A stretch of 64,000 bases of DNA, taken from NCBI GenBank assembly GCA_014871385.1, contig CM026426.1, forward strand, positions 71,824,756-71,888,755, read 5' to 3'. The notes below the pieces were generated by a model. It saw nothing but the letters and a program-made list of their open reading frames with translations. It had not been told where the DNA came from and did not search any database. The stretch is from Ceratodon purpureus (lineage: Eukaryota > Streptophyta > Bryopsida > Pseudoditrichales > Ditrichaceae). A program made the translations under genes and the position numbers. Positions 11,151 to 21,635 of this stretch are shown one piece after another (the first letter of the stretch is position 1; the number at the start of each line of letters is the position of its first letter).

Positions 11151-11567
11151 TTAATCAAACTTCAAGGAGGAGTGACTTGCCTTCTTTGCGTGGACCGGGA
11201 GAATGTAAGGTTCAACGGCCGGCGATTGTCTCGCAGCAATCTTCACTAGCCAGAAGCCATGGTGGTCACGTCGAATGCATGGTGTTCCGGCTATGTCAGG
11301 TTTAATCCACGAAAATCTCAACGTGGTCCATTGTATGTGCCCGTACTCGACCTGTACGATATCCTTGATGATACCAACGTAGGGTAGATCTGCCTCAACT
11401 GGGCTTCGATTCGACGTTGAAGACCTACAGACCTGGTTGATGACGGCTGCGACTCCAGAGTCGAATGTAACGTTGCTTGGGCCGATTTCCTCGTCTACAC
11501 GGAAATGGTAACCGTAAGCAGATATTGACATGAAGTGCTTCACATTCGGGGATGGGAGTTTCGCCAT
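11151..11567 (-). CDS. CACTA transposase DUF4216 part
   Basis: Residues near the N-terminus (SISAYGYHFRVDEE) and the block VGIIKDIVQVEYGHIQWTTL followed by RFSWIKPD match DUF4216, found C-terminal in tnp2-type CACTA proteins. It ends with VEPYILPVHAKK, the usual run-up to the VYFVDD segment that here lies on the next exon (from 11097). It belongs to the same gene as the neighbouring CACTA parts. Confidence 0.72.
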   Translation of the reverse strand: MAKLPSPNVKHFMSISAYGYHFRVDEEIGPSNVTFDSGVAAVINQVCRSSTSNRSPVEADLPYVGIIKDIVQVEYGHIQWTTLRFSWIKPDIAGTPCIRRDHHGFWLVKIAARQSPAVEPYILPVHAKKASHSSLKFD

Positions 11568-12379
11568 TGTAGCCAGGTCAATGTTGACTCCATCGCCTTC
11601 ACGTCACATGGTCAGTACTTTGTTCCCGAGCCATGAGCCAAAACTGTCAAAGCGCTTATTCCTCCCTCTTTCGAATCTGACCCGATCAGCTTCGTATTCT
11701 CTGTAACATATGCCAATATGAGAAGCACATAGGGAGCCCTTATGCCCATGCATGAATTACACACTCTACTTCTTAGATCAATTACATTGTACCTCGACTG
11801 TCATGTTAACATAAACAGCTAACAGAAGAGACTTCATAAGAAAAAAAATGTAACTCACTAGCCTATTTGTCCCCTGAGGACGCAGCGATGACGAGCCAGC
11901 CACAGGCACCATTCAGTCCACATGCGAAATTGGCTAACATAACCTGTCTATAGGCAGGGGAACTATTGTAGCTCTGTCCTAGAATGTATCTAACTAAAAC
12001 AATTTAACATCAAAGACGATAGTACAGAAACCAGATACTCATCCAGCAGCTGATTTCGTGAAAAAAAAAACCATTCAATCAGTAGGGGCTCTCAGTGATA
12101 ATATATATATTTCTGATAAGAAATGCAAGTGACTATCAGCTATGGGCGATTTCATATTCCAAACCTCCCCCAATCGTCAACTTCTCCATGCGAGCTCGCA
12201 GGCCAGAAAGGACCCTCTCTCAGTTAGCTGTCCATGTGAATATGACCCCGCATCTTAATGACTCCATCGTCCTAAACCTATAACACATTCTGGGGAGGTC
12301 GTTCAATCTAATACATATTCATATTATTGAGTACATCACTGTCGACACGAACACCATAAGTTAAAATTTACTAAATGAA
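11568..12379. other. Non-coding spacer inside the CACTA element
   Basis: No reading frame with family likeness lies between the DUF4218 and DUF4216 parts. It is probably intron and includes AT-rich sequence. The perfect inverted repeat listed next lies at its right end. Confidence 0.4.
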
Positions 12380-12471
12380 TAAATAAGTTCAGATTGAATA
12401 CGGCCAATGATAGTAAATTTAAAGACATGTACTATCACTATCACTGGCCGTATTCAATCTGAACTTATTTA
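12380..12471. repeat. Perfect 27-bp inverted repeat (foldback)
   Basis: Bases 12380-12406 are the exact reverse complement of 12445-12471. Inside them, GATAGTA (12409-12415) pairs with TACTATC (12430-12436), so the 92 bases could form a long, nearly complete hairpin. It lies just downstream of the DUF4218 frame on the minus strand. It could be a tiny MITE, a small-RNA precursor or a recent palindromic insertion. No mismatch in the arms suggests it is recent or maintained. Confidence 0.9.
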
Positions 12472-12496
12472 TACGTGTTTGATGGAAAAAGAGTCT

Positions 12497-13401
12497 TTAC
12501 CCAAGAAATGGAGAGGTCACGGCTGAGTGTCGAATGATGTGTTCGTGTATCTCCTGTAAGGCAAATGTCCCCCAAACATGATGCTGGGGAGCTCCCTCGA
12601 GTACCTCTCCGCAATCCTTATCATCTTCGTCCATGGTCCAGATAGTTCGAGCTGCGGCAGGGTACATTTGGAAGTGCTCGGTTGTGAAACCCAGGGCCTC
12701 TTCAAACATGTAACCCTGAGCAATTGACCTCTCGGGCCTCGCTCTATTCCGAATGAGTCCCTTCATGTGCCCCAGATGCCTTTCCACTCCGTACATCCAC
12801 CGTGTGTGGACAGTACCGCACCAATACAGCTCCCGGGGCAAGTGCAATGGGAGATGCTCCATGACATTCCAGTATCCTCGCGGGAAGTAGAGTTCTAAAA
12901 GGGCCATGGTCTCAGCAATATAAGTCTGTAGCGGTCCAAGCTCACTAGTTCTGATGACCTTGGCGCAAATTCTTTTGAAGCAATACCCTAGGCGAATTAT
13001 TGCTACACGGGGACCCTCTAGTAAAAACCCCTAATGCACGCGGGGAGGATCTCTTGAAGTAGAACGTGCCAGTCGTGACTCTTCATGAATTGGAGTTTCT
13101 TCTGCTCCATGTTAACGAGTTTCTTGAAGTTCCCGCAGTGTTCTGAGGGTGTGCGGCACAATCTGATGGCCTCAAGGAGCTTCACTTTCTCGTCCTCCGT
13201 GAGAATGTACAGAGCGTGGGGCTTGAAGCACCCCTGGTTATCCTCTTGGTCTTGCAGATGCAGTTCTGGCATGACCCCAGCCTCGACCATATCCTTACGA
13301 ACAACTACGGTGTCGCTGTCTCCGAGAAGGTACGCCATTGTAGCAGCTGCTATGTTTTTTTCTGTGTGCATTACATCAAGTGTATGCCTCACTGGTAAGT
13401 G
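12497..13401 (-). pseudogene. CACTA transposase, second exon with DUF4218
   Basis: The part at 13401-13018 reads HLPVRHTLDVMHTEKN, then MPELHLQ, then KSHDWHVLLQEILPACIRG, the conserved block that follows the Transposase_21 core. An acceptor GCGCAG precedes it. A one-base shift in a G/T run at about 13025-13034 then moves the match to the frame FLLEGPRVAIIRLGYCFK. That frame leads into DUF4218 at 12907-12497 (MALLELYFPRGYWNVMEHLP, then TRWMYGVERHLGHMKGLI). The shift breaks the frame here. Other parts look well conserved, so inactivation may be fairly recent. Confidence 0.75.
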
Positions 13402-14545
13402 CTGCGCATGGCCACCACTACAAGTCAGAAGCAATTTAAAGACATGTACGCATTGGATTGGGAACAAGAAAGTAAACTTTCACCTTGAGGTAATTGATCT
13501 TCGGACTTGTCTGATCTCGGGCTTTAGAACAAGAGCCTCAACTGTGCGGGAACTCCATAAAAAGAAAACGATATCGAAACTTGCATTAACACCTTGGTCC
13601 ACCACACATATGATAATGGACACCAAAGCGTCATTCTTAGTCCTCGCCTATTCCTCTCAAGGACAGTATTACACTTCAGACCCTGTGACCATGTCATCAC
13701 ACGTGCTGCCTTTTTCCTGTCTGAGCGAACACCGCAAACACAAATAACCGCAGTACCCAGCACAAGGAGGTACATGAATCAATGCCACGGTTCCTCGCAA
13801 AACAGTTTCCAAGGCCATTTTAGTCCCCACTCATAAACAAAAAGAATAACGTTCTATGACAGAAGCACTTTAGCCAACGTGAAACCATGGGACTCCCACA
13901 CTGCATCGCATGTAACGTAATACAAAAAACAGAGCGGCCTTATTCAGGTGAATGCTAACGAATTCAGTAGATGATTCCGATTGCAGTAAGTGGATGGACT
14001 TGGCGCTCCAAACTTTGAAAGGCATCCAGTATGGAACAAAAAGAAACCGCTAACGCGTTGGTCAACCCTCCAGGCCACTAAATAATCTAACCTTCCAGAA
14101 GTTGAGGTGGTGGACACTGAGAATACGAAACGGATAGAAGAAATGGCCGTCTTTCGTATTCAGAAACATAACAGTTAGGGCACACAGTAGCACTGAGGAA
14201 ACAGACATTGCGAAGGAGTACTGAAAAGGACCATCGAAGTGCTGAGCTCTCACTCCTCGACCCTGAGATTGTATTCTTCTATACGATTTTTGTGGACGGC
14301 TACAAGGACAATATCACTACACCAAGCGATAGATGAACTGTAATAGAAAAGATCCGCCCCATTAAAAATCAGATGTTCAATAATAACATGACAACACAAA
14401 GAGTAAACATTGAGAAACCACAAAGCCTGAATCCGCGGGAAAATGAGTTCCACCTACTAGTGACCCTGTCCGCACATGGTATCTTCATTAACAATGTTGG
14501 AGGATATGTCATACCATACTTGATAGATCGGCTGGTAACGCTTAC

Positions 14546-16126
14546 CTGCCAATATGGAAGCTTGTAGATAGCGGACAGGTACTTGATCCCATACGTGCGC
14601 ACTGGGTCTGACTGGGGCGGGGCTCCTCCATCGTCTAACCATGTCTCCCGCTCCGTGGCCCATGCAACGACTTCTTGGCCTGTGACGGGGACGGGTGGTT
14701 TGCGATGTTCTTCACAGCCAAAGTTAACGGAGTCCAGTCGAAGGTGATGATCGGCTTTCAACCATCTCCTCGCACACGGGCAGAACACGTTTTTGTAAAG
14801 ACTCTTTGACCTTCTTGTGCGCATGTTGTGTCCACAGACTGTGCATGCAACGTAGCCTTTCGTAACACAACCTCCCAGCATCCCATACGCTGGGATATCT
14901 CCTATGGTCCACACAACCATGGCTTTCAACAGGAAATGAGACTTGTCCCTGTAACGAGCTGCGTCCATACAGTAAACACCCACCTCCCATAGCTGTAATA
15001 ATTCTTCAATTAGTGGCTCCAGGAAGACATTCAGATTCTCCGCCTTCACTGCTTCCGGCCCTCGTATAAGGATTGACAGCATAATGAAGTAGTTTTTTGT
15101 TGTCAACCATGGCGCAATGTTGTAGTTCATCAACAACACTCGCCACAGTGAGTACACACCTCTTTTATCTGAACTTGGATTAAATCCGTCTGTAATGAGG
15201 GCAAGACGTATGTTGCGGTCCTCTTTTCCGAACTCTGCATGGTACCTCTCATTGATGTAGCGCCACTCTCTGGCGTCTGCAACATGTTTAATTACTGATC
15301 CATCCCCTTGGTTGGCCGCCCACCACGTCATCTGTTTTGCTTGAACAAGGCTTCTAAACATTCTTATCAGTCTCGGAATCAGGGGAAAATGTCTCGCCAC
15401 TTTCAGGGGAACTAGAGACCTGCCCACTCTCTTTCTCCAAGGTGACTGACTCTTAGGGCACACGGTAGCTTGAGCCAGTGCACCACGGTACAAAACACAG
15501 TGTTTCGGACAAACGTCATAGGTGCGGTATGAATGGCCCAGTCGGCGTAGGTATTGAATTGCCTCCTGGTACGACCTTGGGAGTGTGTTTGGTTGGGGCA
15601 GCATTGTCGTACTCATCAACCCAAACAGCTCATCCAGTTGCACATTGGAGTTGTTGTGAAGCCTTCTGTGGCTCAGTAGCACGTACGTTGCCCCCAAGCA
15701 TGAATGTTGTGAGTTTGCAAACAATGGCGTCCTTGCTGCCTCCTCCATCATTTCCATCGCTGGTTCAACGTCACCATCAGGTTCCCCCCACTCTATGTCC
15801 TCCTCTTCTGGGATATCCGGATCCTGAAACGATGCTGTCGGTGGTGGCTCTAAGTTCTCCTCTACATCAGGGCGTTCATTGCTGCCTACAGGATTTGCCC
15901 CGTCAGTGGGTCCCCCTTCGCGTCCTGGTGTGGTTGGTCTGAAATTCCCCGCACCATGCTGATTTTCTCTCTCTGCAACCACTTCGTCCCGTATGCGATC
16001 CCCTGTTGTGAGAGCGTCAATAAGAATGTCTGTCATTCCCATCCCGGGATCCATTTCCGTTGCACGGGCTGCGCAAGGCGTTGCGTTGCCTGCGCTCCAT
16101 AATACCACTGAATGTGGCCATCCCAT
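14546..16126 (-). CDS. CACTA transposase core (Transposase_21)
   Basis: This frame of about 525 residues up to the donor TGGCAG|GTAAGC carries the catalytic core of tnp2-type transposases. It reads LALITDGFNPSSDKRGVYSL, then IAPWLTTKNYFIMLSILIRG, then PLIEELLQLWEVGVY, then WTIGDIPAYGMLGG followed by a Cys motif (CTVCGHN). It ends with KLPYWQ, which is followed in the family by the HNLDVMH block found on the next exon at 13401. The N-terminal 130 residues are acidic and probably disordered. The intron of about 1.1 kb (13402-14545) is long for this window. No stop interrupts this part. Confidence 0.82.
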
Positions 16127-16255
16127 TCATCGTCTGACTCGTCGGCGTCATAGCCTTGCCACAAACGAGAGTACCGGTTACGGAATGGAACCAGAATGAA
16201 CTATACAACTGGGAAGAGGACAACACTGGCAAGGAGGAATGATATCAAATTCAGA

Positions 16256-16603
16256 CTACTTTGGAGCGCCCACCTCAGATCGCCCGAAAAACCAGACGTG
16301 CCTTCCATTCTCCCGGAGGCATCGTCGATAGCTCCGGGGAACAAGTCCTGACCTTCTGTCCCGACCATGAATGGTGCACGGGCACAATATCTTCTGCAAT
16401 CCCATCCTTCTGGCGTACTCTAACTCGCGCTCCATGAGTTTCGCCTCCCGTGCGCGTATACGCCTCTGGTCTGGAGCATTCCTTCTTATTCCTTCCGCCA
16501 TGATGGACCTAAAGACAGAGCGCTGCATTAATATGTTTCTTTCAACATAATACATTGTGCTTGGTGATTTACAGGTGCGCAATGTCGGGGAGCGAAGCAT
16601 CAT
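16256..16603 (-). CDS. CACTA transposase-associated N-terminal exon
   Basis: The block KILCPCTIHGRDRRSG followed by YRRCLRENGRHVWFFG resembles the transposase-associated domain (I.CPC..C.N, then HL...GF...Y..W) at the N-terminus of CACTA proteins. A donor CTGAG|GTGGGC follows. It lies immediately upstream of the core exon in the right orientation. The start codon is uncertain. The join to the core around 16.13-16.25 kb is not clean in one frame. Confidence 0.5.
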   Translation of the reverse strand: MMLRSPTLRTCKSPSTMYYVERNILMQRSVFRSIMAEGIRRNAPDQRRIRAREAKLMERELEYARRMGLQKILCPCTIHGRDRRSGLVPRSYRRCLRENGRHVWFFGRSEVGAPK

Positions 16604-18767
16604 CAGATTTGGGGGCAGTAACGACGACGGTGTCGTGGGCCCATTAAGGCGTGGGCATTCCTAGAAGATCGTGCATCAGACTCACATCCTGCTAAGCAGG
16701 ATGGAGAAACTTGCAGACATTTGGAGTACATTGTACAGTCACAGTAACCTGACTTATTCATGAACCAATATGACATACCAAAGTGTGACCTCCAGATAGA
16801 GCAACGATGTCTTTGTCGGATAATTCCATCCGGTAGAAGATGTCTTTCAGATGTGATGGTCCTGCCTAAAAATAAAAAGACAGATCACCTCAGCACAATG
16901 AAGAATCCATCTCAAATGCAGTGTTATCCATGCCCAGTACATAATCCTTCTGACATAGAACATTCGCTTAGGCCAATAACTGAGAAACAGGACGAAACTG
17001 GGGATCGTATGAAATTCAGAGTCAATTCAAACGTCACGTACCTTTTCTGGCATCGGGCAACCTCCCCTCAGGTGGAGTGACAACTGAATCCTGCAATTAT
17101 AAAGCGATATGCCAAAACGTCAAAATATGACAATTTCAGGAGTGTGGCAATTGCGTTTTTCTTTTCTTTTCTTCAAGAGCCGTCTATCTTTTGAAAGCGT
17201 CTTTCAGGGGCCAGGCGACCCTTAGTTCGTCAACTATCAGCGGACGTTGGCTGCTTGTGGCAAGAAGATAAAATATCATAAATACATCTCACCTTGCGAC
17301 CAGCAACAAAGTCGATAGCCGGACCTCCAATGACTTCAACAGCTACAACACCGGCAAGCTGCACGACACAGTATACGTAAATCCTAGAAAGGAACCATAC
17401 GGGTAGGCTAGGACAATGGGAAGAATGTTCGACAGCCTCACTAATCTTGCGCGCCGAGTGCAGGCGTCAAGGCACTACAGCAAAGACACGCCGTCAAAGC
17501 AATCATAGGCGTTGAGGAGAGACAGAATATTTCCAGACCACAAGGCATTTCCCAAGGACAACTTAAAATTAAAGAGAGGAGGAAGGATTCACACAGAATA
17601 CAGATGAATGACCTGTTTTGAAAATCGAGTCCTAGCAGACTGATTCGATTTGAGTACAATCAGAGCACTTGGAATGGACATTCAGTGTTGCTCAGGACCC
17701 ACAAGACTCGGTTCACAATGGGGTGATCACTGCAGTCTTCGATATCAGCTCCCAGCGAATCCATCAATTTCCTAATCCCCGAATCCACTGAAGTGCACTT
17801 AACACCATATTCATTATATTGAGACTTTTCATAGTCTCAATTTAATGCTTGACTATAGCTTTTTCATTGATTTCTTCATTGATTCTATATTTGTCAAAAA
17901 CTTTTTGACTATATATAGGAAGATTTTCCTCGAGTCGAGGATAATCTATAATTAGAAAGTCAAAAAAAAGTTCAAATTGTCTAAAAACAATTGCTGAAAT
18001 TGTAGGCAAAAATTCTCAAAGTTCTGAAATTGTCTCAAAATAACGAATATGGTCATACTTAGAGAAATTAAAATACAACAGATTTCCATGCAATTGGGAC
18101 AAGATTTGAGAGACCAAATGCGTGAGACAAATTGTCGAACTCCTTCGTCAGGTGGAAACCGTCATTTGGATCCTATATAGAAATTAGAAATTTCACTCCG
18201 TTCAGGGAGATTTTAGCTCTGACTCTCAATTGAATAAAAGCAGAATCCTAAAAGTGAGACACTAACGTCCTCGATTGTGAGAGAGGGATGGAAACACCTC
18301 GATCTCGAAATTGGACCCTAAAATTTGAGGAACCCTCAAATGCTGTACCTCTCACATACCCACTATACAGAGAAAAGTGTCTGCTACACGCGAAGTTCTG
18401 TCCCCTGTGCGTGAGAAAAAATCATACGGACACACTGGCCTACCAGAAGAGAGGTCCCGAACTGCGACTGCTGTTTACCTCAGAATATGCGCCGCCATGG
18501 CCTCTTAAGACAAGAAACAAGTTCACCCCATTCACCACACTAAAATCTTGCGTTTACCATGGGTCACATTCCGCGAGCCAATACAAAACCATCGTTGCGG
18601 ACTGCCACGTGAAGGCCGTGGGGAGGTTCTATGCAAATTGAATGAGGGCATCGACAACACCATAGAGTACCAAAAGTTCAACACTTTATAGCATGAATAA
18701 CCTAAACAAAGATTTCTAGTAGTCTTCTACGATAACACCGAAACTATAAAATCAGATTCCAATAACC
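16604..18767. other. No recognisable gene; AT-rich palindromic block
   Basis: Frames at 16760-17080 and 18288-18641 (plus) and 17441-17659 (minus) show no family likeness. The stretch 17.8-18.1 kb is AT-rich with several short palindromes. It could include the 5' end of the CACTA element, but I could not identify its terminus. Confidence 0.4.
17893..17965. repeat. Nested AT-rich palindromes
   Basis: GTCAAAAA pairs with TTTTTGAC around one central base (17893-17909). A second, larger foldback pairs TTTTGACT (17903-17910) with AGTCAAAA (17958-17965), with inner arms TCCTCGA/TCGAGGA meeting at 17934. A further hairpin, GAGACT...AGTCTC, lies just upstream at 17819-17836. They may be remains of a MITE. 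Confidence 0.7.
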
Positions 18768-19613
18768 CTAAGGAGAGGGACCGTCGACGGATGAGGAGGA
18801 CGCCTGAAGCAACGCGAACGGGCGCCCTTCCGAGTCTAGCTGAATTTTGTCGCGGCTTCTGGAGGGGGAATGAGAAGGGGAAATGGATCGAGTTCGCTTC
18901 CCCGAGGTAGCAGTATCGACGACATCGGAGGACAGAGAACTCAAAATGTTGATGCAGGGGGGCAACTCGTAGGCCACCCCGCCGAGACAACCAACTACAT
19001 CTCCGACTCCGACCCACTCGGCTACAGGACCATCATTGCCAGGAGGAGGAGTGGATACCCCGGCGGTCCATGTCTGCGTCCATCGGTCATACCCGGGCGA
19101 AGGCAATCTCCATCCCGTCTGTAACATCCTCTCGATAATCTCCCGACACCAGGGCGCTCCCCAGCCAGGCTCACCAGTACCTAAACTCTCCACGCTTTTG
19201 CCCTCACTATCAGCATACGGGATGTGGAACTCCTCTGGGCTGGACATTTCCTCATTCGGTTCACACTCCTGCGTTGGGAGAAGTAACAAGCACTTGCACA
19301 CCAGCTCTGCAAAGTGTCGCGACTCTGGCGTGCAGCGACACTTCCTCCACTTTCTCCGCATGGCGTCGTCTAACGTTAAAGTCAACCCCCACTGATTACC
19401 CAAGGGACATGTGCAGGTAGGGTTCAGCAACCACTCTAGTCGACAACAAGAGATACAGTCGCAATACCCCCCACATTGATGAAATGGGCCATGCGGTCCT
19501 AGCTCATACTCTCTGATTACCGTCTCCCACCAACTAGGGGCTCCTCCAAATCTATCCTGCCTCAGGGACTGAATTCCGAACTCGCGTCGGTAGGTAGCGT
19601 CCAAGAGTGCCAT
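18768..19613 (-). CDS. Hypothetical Cys-rich protein, 281 residues
   Basis: From the ATG at 19613 the frame is open for 281 residues. The N-terminal third is rich in paired cysteines (HQCGGYCDCISCC, CTCPLG, KCRCTPES, VCKC), suggesting a metal-binding or disulfide-rich module. The tail is Ser/Arg-rich (SISPSHSPSRSRDKI). I recognise no family. An upstream minus-strand frame (19646-20035) with a TTCAG|GTATCG end could be an earlier exon. It sits between transposon genes and may be transposon-borne. Confidence 0.4.
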   Translation of the reverse strand: MALLDATYRREFGIQSLRQDRFGGAPSWWETVIREYELGPHGPFHQCGGYCDCISCCRLEWLLNPTCTCPLGNQWGLTLTLDDAMRRKWRKCRCTPESRHFAELVCKCLLLLPTQECEPNEEMSSPEEFHIPYADSEGKSVESLGTGEPGWGAPWCREIIERMLQTGWRLPSPGYDRWTQTWTAGVSTPPPGNDGPVAEWVGVGDVVGCLGGVAYELPPCINILSSLSSDVVDTATSGKRTRSISPSHSPSRSRDKIQLDSEGRPFALLQASSSSVDGPSP

Positions 19614-19645
19614 AGACGTAGGGTTAAGTGAAGGAGCGACAGGAA

Positions 19646-20035
19646 TTATAGAACATAGAAGGATGGGTTGATGAGAACGATACCTGAAGACAGTGTGCGA
19701 TTCCAAGAAAGAGTTATTTTCTGGAGGGAGGTGTGAGGAGGGGGGGGGGATATATGTTGGGGGGTTGTTCTGGAGGGAGCGTGCGCAATGACATTTGCAG
19801 CAGTATCAGCATCGTCCCAAGGGTTGACATTTCTCACAAGCTTCACCTTCTGACTCCTGACTGGGAGTGTTATCCCCGGATAGATGCGGCCATGTAACCC
19901 GCCACTACAAACGATTAATGTGCACGGCGACAAAGGGAACAGGCGACCCTGGGATACTGCCCACTTTCTGGCATTCGTGAACCCAGGGCAGTGCCTCGTG
20001 GCAGCGGCTGCCACAACCATCCCATAAAGGTCCAC
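19646..20035 (-). CDS. Possible upstream exon of the Cys-rich gene
   Basis: A 129-residue frame starts MDLYGMVVAAAATRHCPGF. It has no recognised domain, and its 3' part crosses a G-rich tract on the opposite strand. A TTCAG|GTATCG donor near 19682 would allow splicing toward the ATG at 19613. Support is weak and the frame may be chance. Confidence 0.22.
   Translation of the reverse strand: MDLYGMVVAAAATRHCPGFTNARKWAVSQGRLFPLSPCTLIVCSGGLHGRIYPGITLPVRSQKVKLVRNVNPWDDADTAANVIAHAPSRTTPQHISPPPPHTSLQKITLSWNRTLSSGIVLINPSFYVL
19722..19779 (+). repeat. G-rich tract, possible G-quadruplex
   Basis: Four or more runs of three to ten G lie within about 58 bases, separated by loops of 9-11 bases. That is longer than the strict quadruplex rule, so folding is only possible. 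It lies on the strand opposite the Cys-rich gene. Confidence 0.4.
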
Positions 20036-20652
20036 GCCTCTTAGATACCTTGGATTTTTTCACATTTCTAGAGTGCTCGTCAGTCGCATTGTGTTGCACT
20101 TTCTTTCCGTCGCCAAATTTTACATTGTCCGCAAGTAGGATCTCAGGTTATAAAACTGTCAGGTTTTGACTAAGCAAAGGAGCATTCATCCAACCTTGGA
20201 GTACGGGACGCGAAGAATTTCTGCATTGCTACTTCATCGAATCTTACCCCTGTTGTCGTTGCCACGATTTAGCTTCATCGCAGGGGGAGTCCCGAAATTA
20301 GAGATATCGTGGGGTAGAGGACAACCTTCATTACAATGTACAAGAGATTTTATAATGCGGTGCATTTAGAGGAGTGACGGCGTGTCCAGAATCGAGGCAT
20401 CATGAAGAGATGATGGGTTACCCCCCGGGGAATTCCGGCGGGTGCAGCCTCCAAGCCGCCGCACATTATCTTGGCCATCCCCTGTTGCAGTGCAACCATT
20501 CGGTAGCGACCGAACGCAACGACAACAACCCAGAGGTTAGTATTCCGTTCTCACATACCCGAATTGTATTCCTCCTCTGCAGCAAGGTGTGGATGGTTAG
20601 CACTAAGAGAGAGGAGATAGAACTGTAAAGACGATAGAAATTGTGCGTGGCG
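20036..20652. other. No recognisable gene
   Basis: Short frames only, with nothing of recognisable family on either strand. Confidence 0.35.
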
Positions 20653-21066
20653 ATGGCAGTAAACCCTAGTCAAACCCCGGACATGTCCTGCGACTCCGAG
20701 GGGCCTCGTAGTCATATCGCTCTATTCGGACCTGCGCAATTCTGGTGCGACAGTGATTTCCCCGATGACGAAGTTGTGCTGACAATGAGGGAAAAGCTGC
20801 GAAGTATTCAAGCACGATTCCTTCCAAAGCTTCCTCTGGAGAAAGCCGAGGGAAAGATATGGCCTCTTGTTGTAGACAGTGCCGACATTTTTGTTAATTA
20901 TAAGACCTGCACGACAATGAGGTGTGTGTGTGTGGGGTGGCGGAACTTCGTCAGCAGACAGTCCCAATGGAGCATGGGGTCACTGGCATGGGAAATGAGA
21001 GCTTACCTTGATGCAGACAAAATTTCTTCCATTTTTTCTGACACCGAGAAGTCAGTGCCGAATTAG
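20653..21066 (+). CDS. Hypothetical 137-residue protein, F-box-like motif
   Basis: From the ATG at 20653 the frame holds a stretch (KIWPLVVDSADIFVN, then TMRCVCVGWRNFVSR) that resembles the second half of an F-box (R.VC..W). A similar IWP...R.VC..WR arrangement occurs in another small ORF at 25094-25345. I infer that the two are distant relatives. F-box proteins recruit substrates to SCF ubiquitin ligases, but no substrate-binding repeats are visible here. Both lie among transposon-like genes. Confidence 0.32.
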   Translation: MAVNPSQTPDMSCDSEGPRSHIALFGPAQFWCDSDFPDDEVVLTMREKLRSIQARFLPKLPLEKAEGKIWPLVVDSADIFVNYKTCTTMRCVCVGWRNFVSRQSQWSMGSLAWEMRAYLDADKISSIFSDTEKSVPN

Positions 21067-21200
21067 CCCACCACCGTGCACCACTCAGACGGCAATGTAG
21101 ATGGACTATTAGAAAAGGATTGACCTATTTGTCCTTAGAGTAGACAGAGATACGCTATTCTCTGAACTCCGTCACCGATGCTATATTACATACTTTTGGA

Positions 21201-21635
21201 ATGAATAAAATTTATGTAACTGTTGCCATTACCATTTCTGCGATTTGCGTGAATCTTCCTCCAGAACCGTCTTTTGTTCCTTCATTTGCAATGTCTTGTG
21301 GTGGATGTCTAAGGGACGTGAATGATTGTTCCGCAGGAGGTCCTTACTATAGTTATAACGTCGAGCAAGATAGGCGGGACCCGGACTCCGGAATCCCCGA
21401 AGGAGATGAGTTCACACGGATCTGGCAGTGGAAACGCGCAAGGGGAGGTATGTCGCACTGCCTTCGTGTTTTGTCCTTTCAAATTCCCCGACGTGGCTCT
21501 TATTATGGCATTGTACCGGCAGGGCATAGTTATCTTAAAACTCGTATTCTGCAATGGCCCAGCCTTTGCAGAATGAAGTTGGATGCATTTTTAAGTGGTT
21601 CGGAGTACTACCTGCCAGAGTACAACGTTAATTAA
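21201..21635 (+). CDS. Hypothetical 144-residue protein
   Basis: This is an open frame starting at ATG with a hydrophobic N-terminus (VTVAITISAICVNL) that could act as a signal peptide, followed by a Cys/Tyr-rich stretch (MSCGGCLRDVNDCSAGG). No family is recognised. Codon use is not distinctive, and it may be a chance frame. Confidence 0.22.
   Translation: MNKIYVTVAITISAICVNLPPEPSFVPSFAMSCGGCLRDVNDCSAGGPYYSYNVEQDRRDPDSGIPEGDEFTRIWQWKRARGGMSHCLRVLSFQIPRRGSYYGIVPAGHSYLKTRILQWPSLCRMKLDAFLSGSEYYLPEYNVN

Larger units (their letters stand above)
10695..16603 (-). mobile_element. CACTA (En/Spm) DNA transposon, tnp2 type
   Basis: The minus strand carries, in order from 16.6 to 10.7 kb, the parts of a plant CACTA transposase gene: a transposase-associated N-terminal block, the Transposase_21 core, DUF4218 and DUF4216. 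The order and spacing match the family. The gene seems spliced, with at least one internal frameshift, so it is probably inactive. I could not find convincing CACTA...TAGTG termini or a 3-bp target duplication. The limits given are those of the coding parts, and the true element is probably longer. It is a cut-and-paste transposon of the nucleus. Confidence 0.85.

Noticed and set aside
11179-11181. Possible GC-AG intron between the DUF4216 exon and the acidic C-terminal exon
   Set aside because: The AAG|GCAAGT donor looks good, but its phase does not match the TTCTAACAG acceptor at 11097.
13415-13428. CACTACAAG motif resembling a CACTA terminal repeat
   Set aside because: It lies next to the intron-exon border of the tnp2 gene, not at an element end, and I found no partner TAGTG end with matching sequence.
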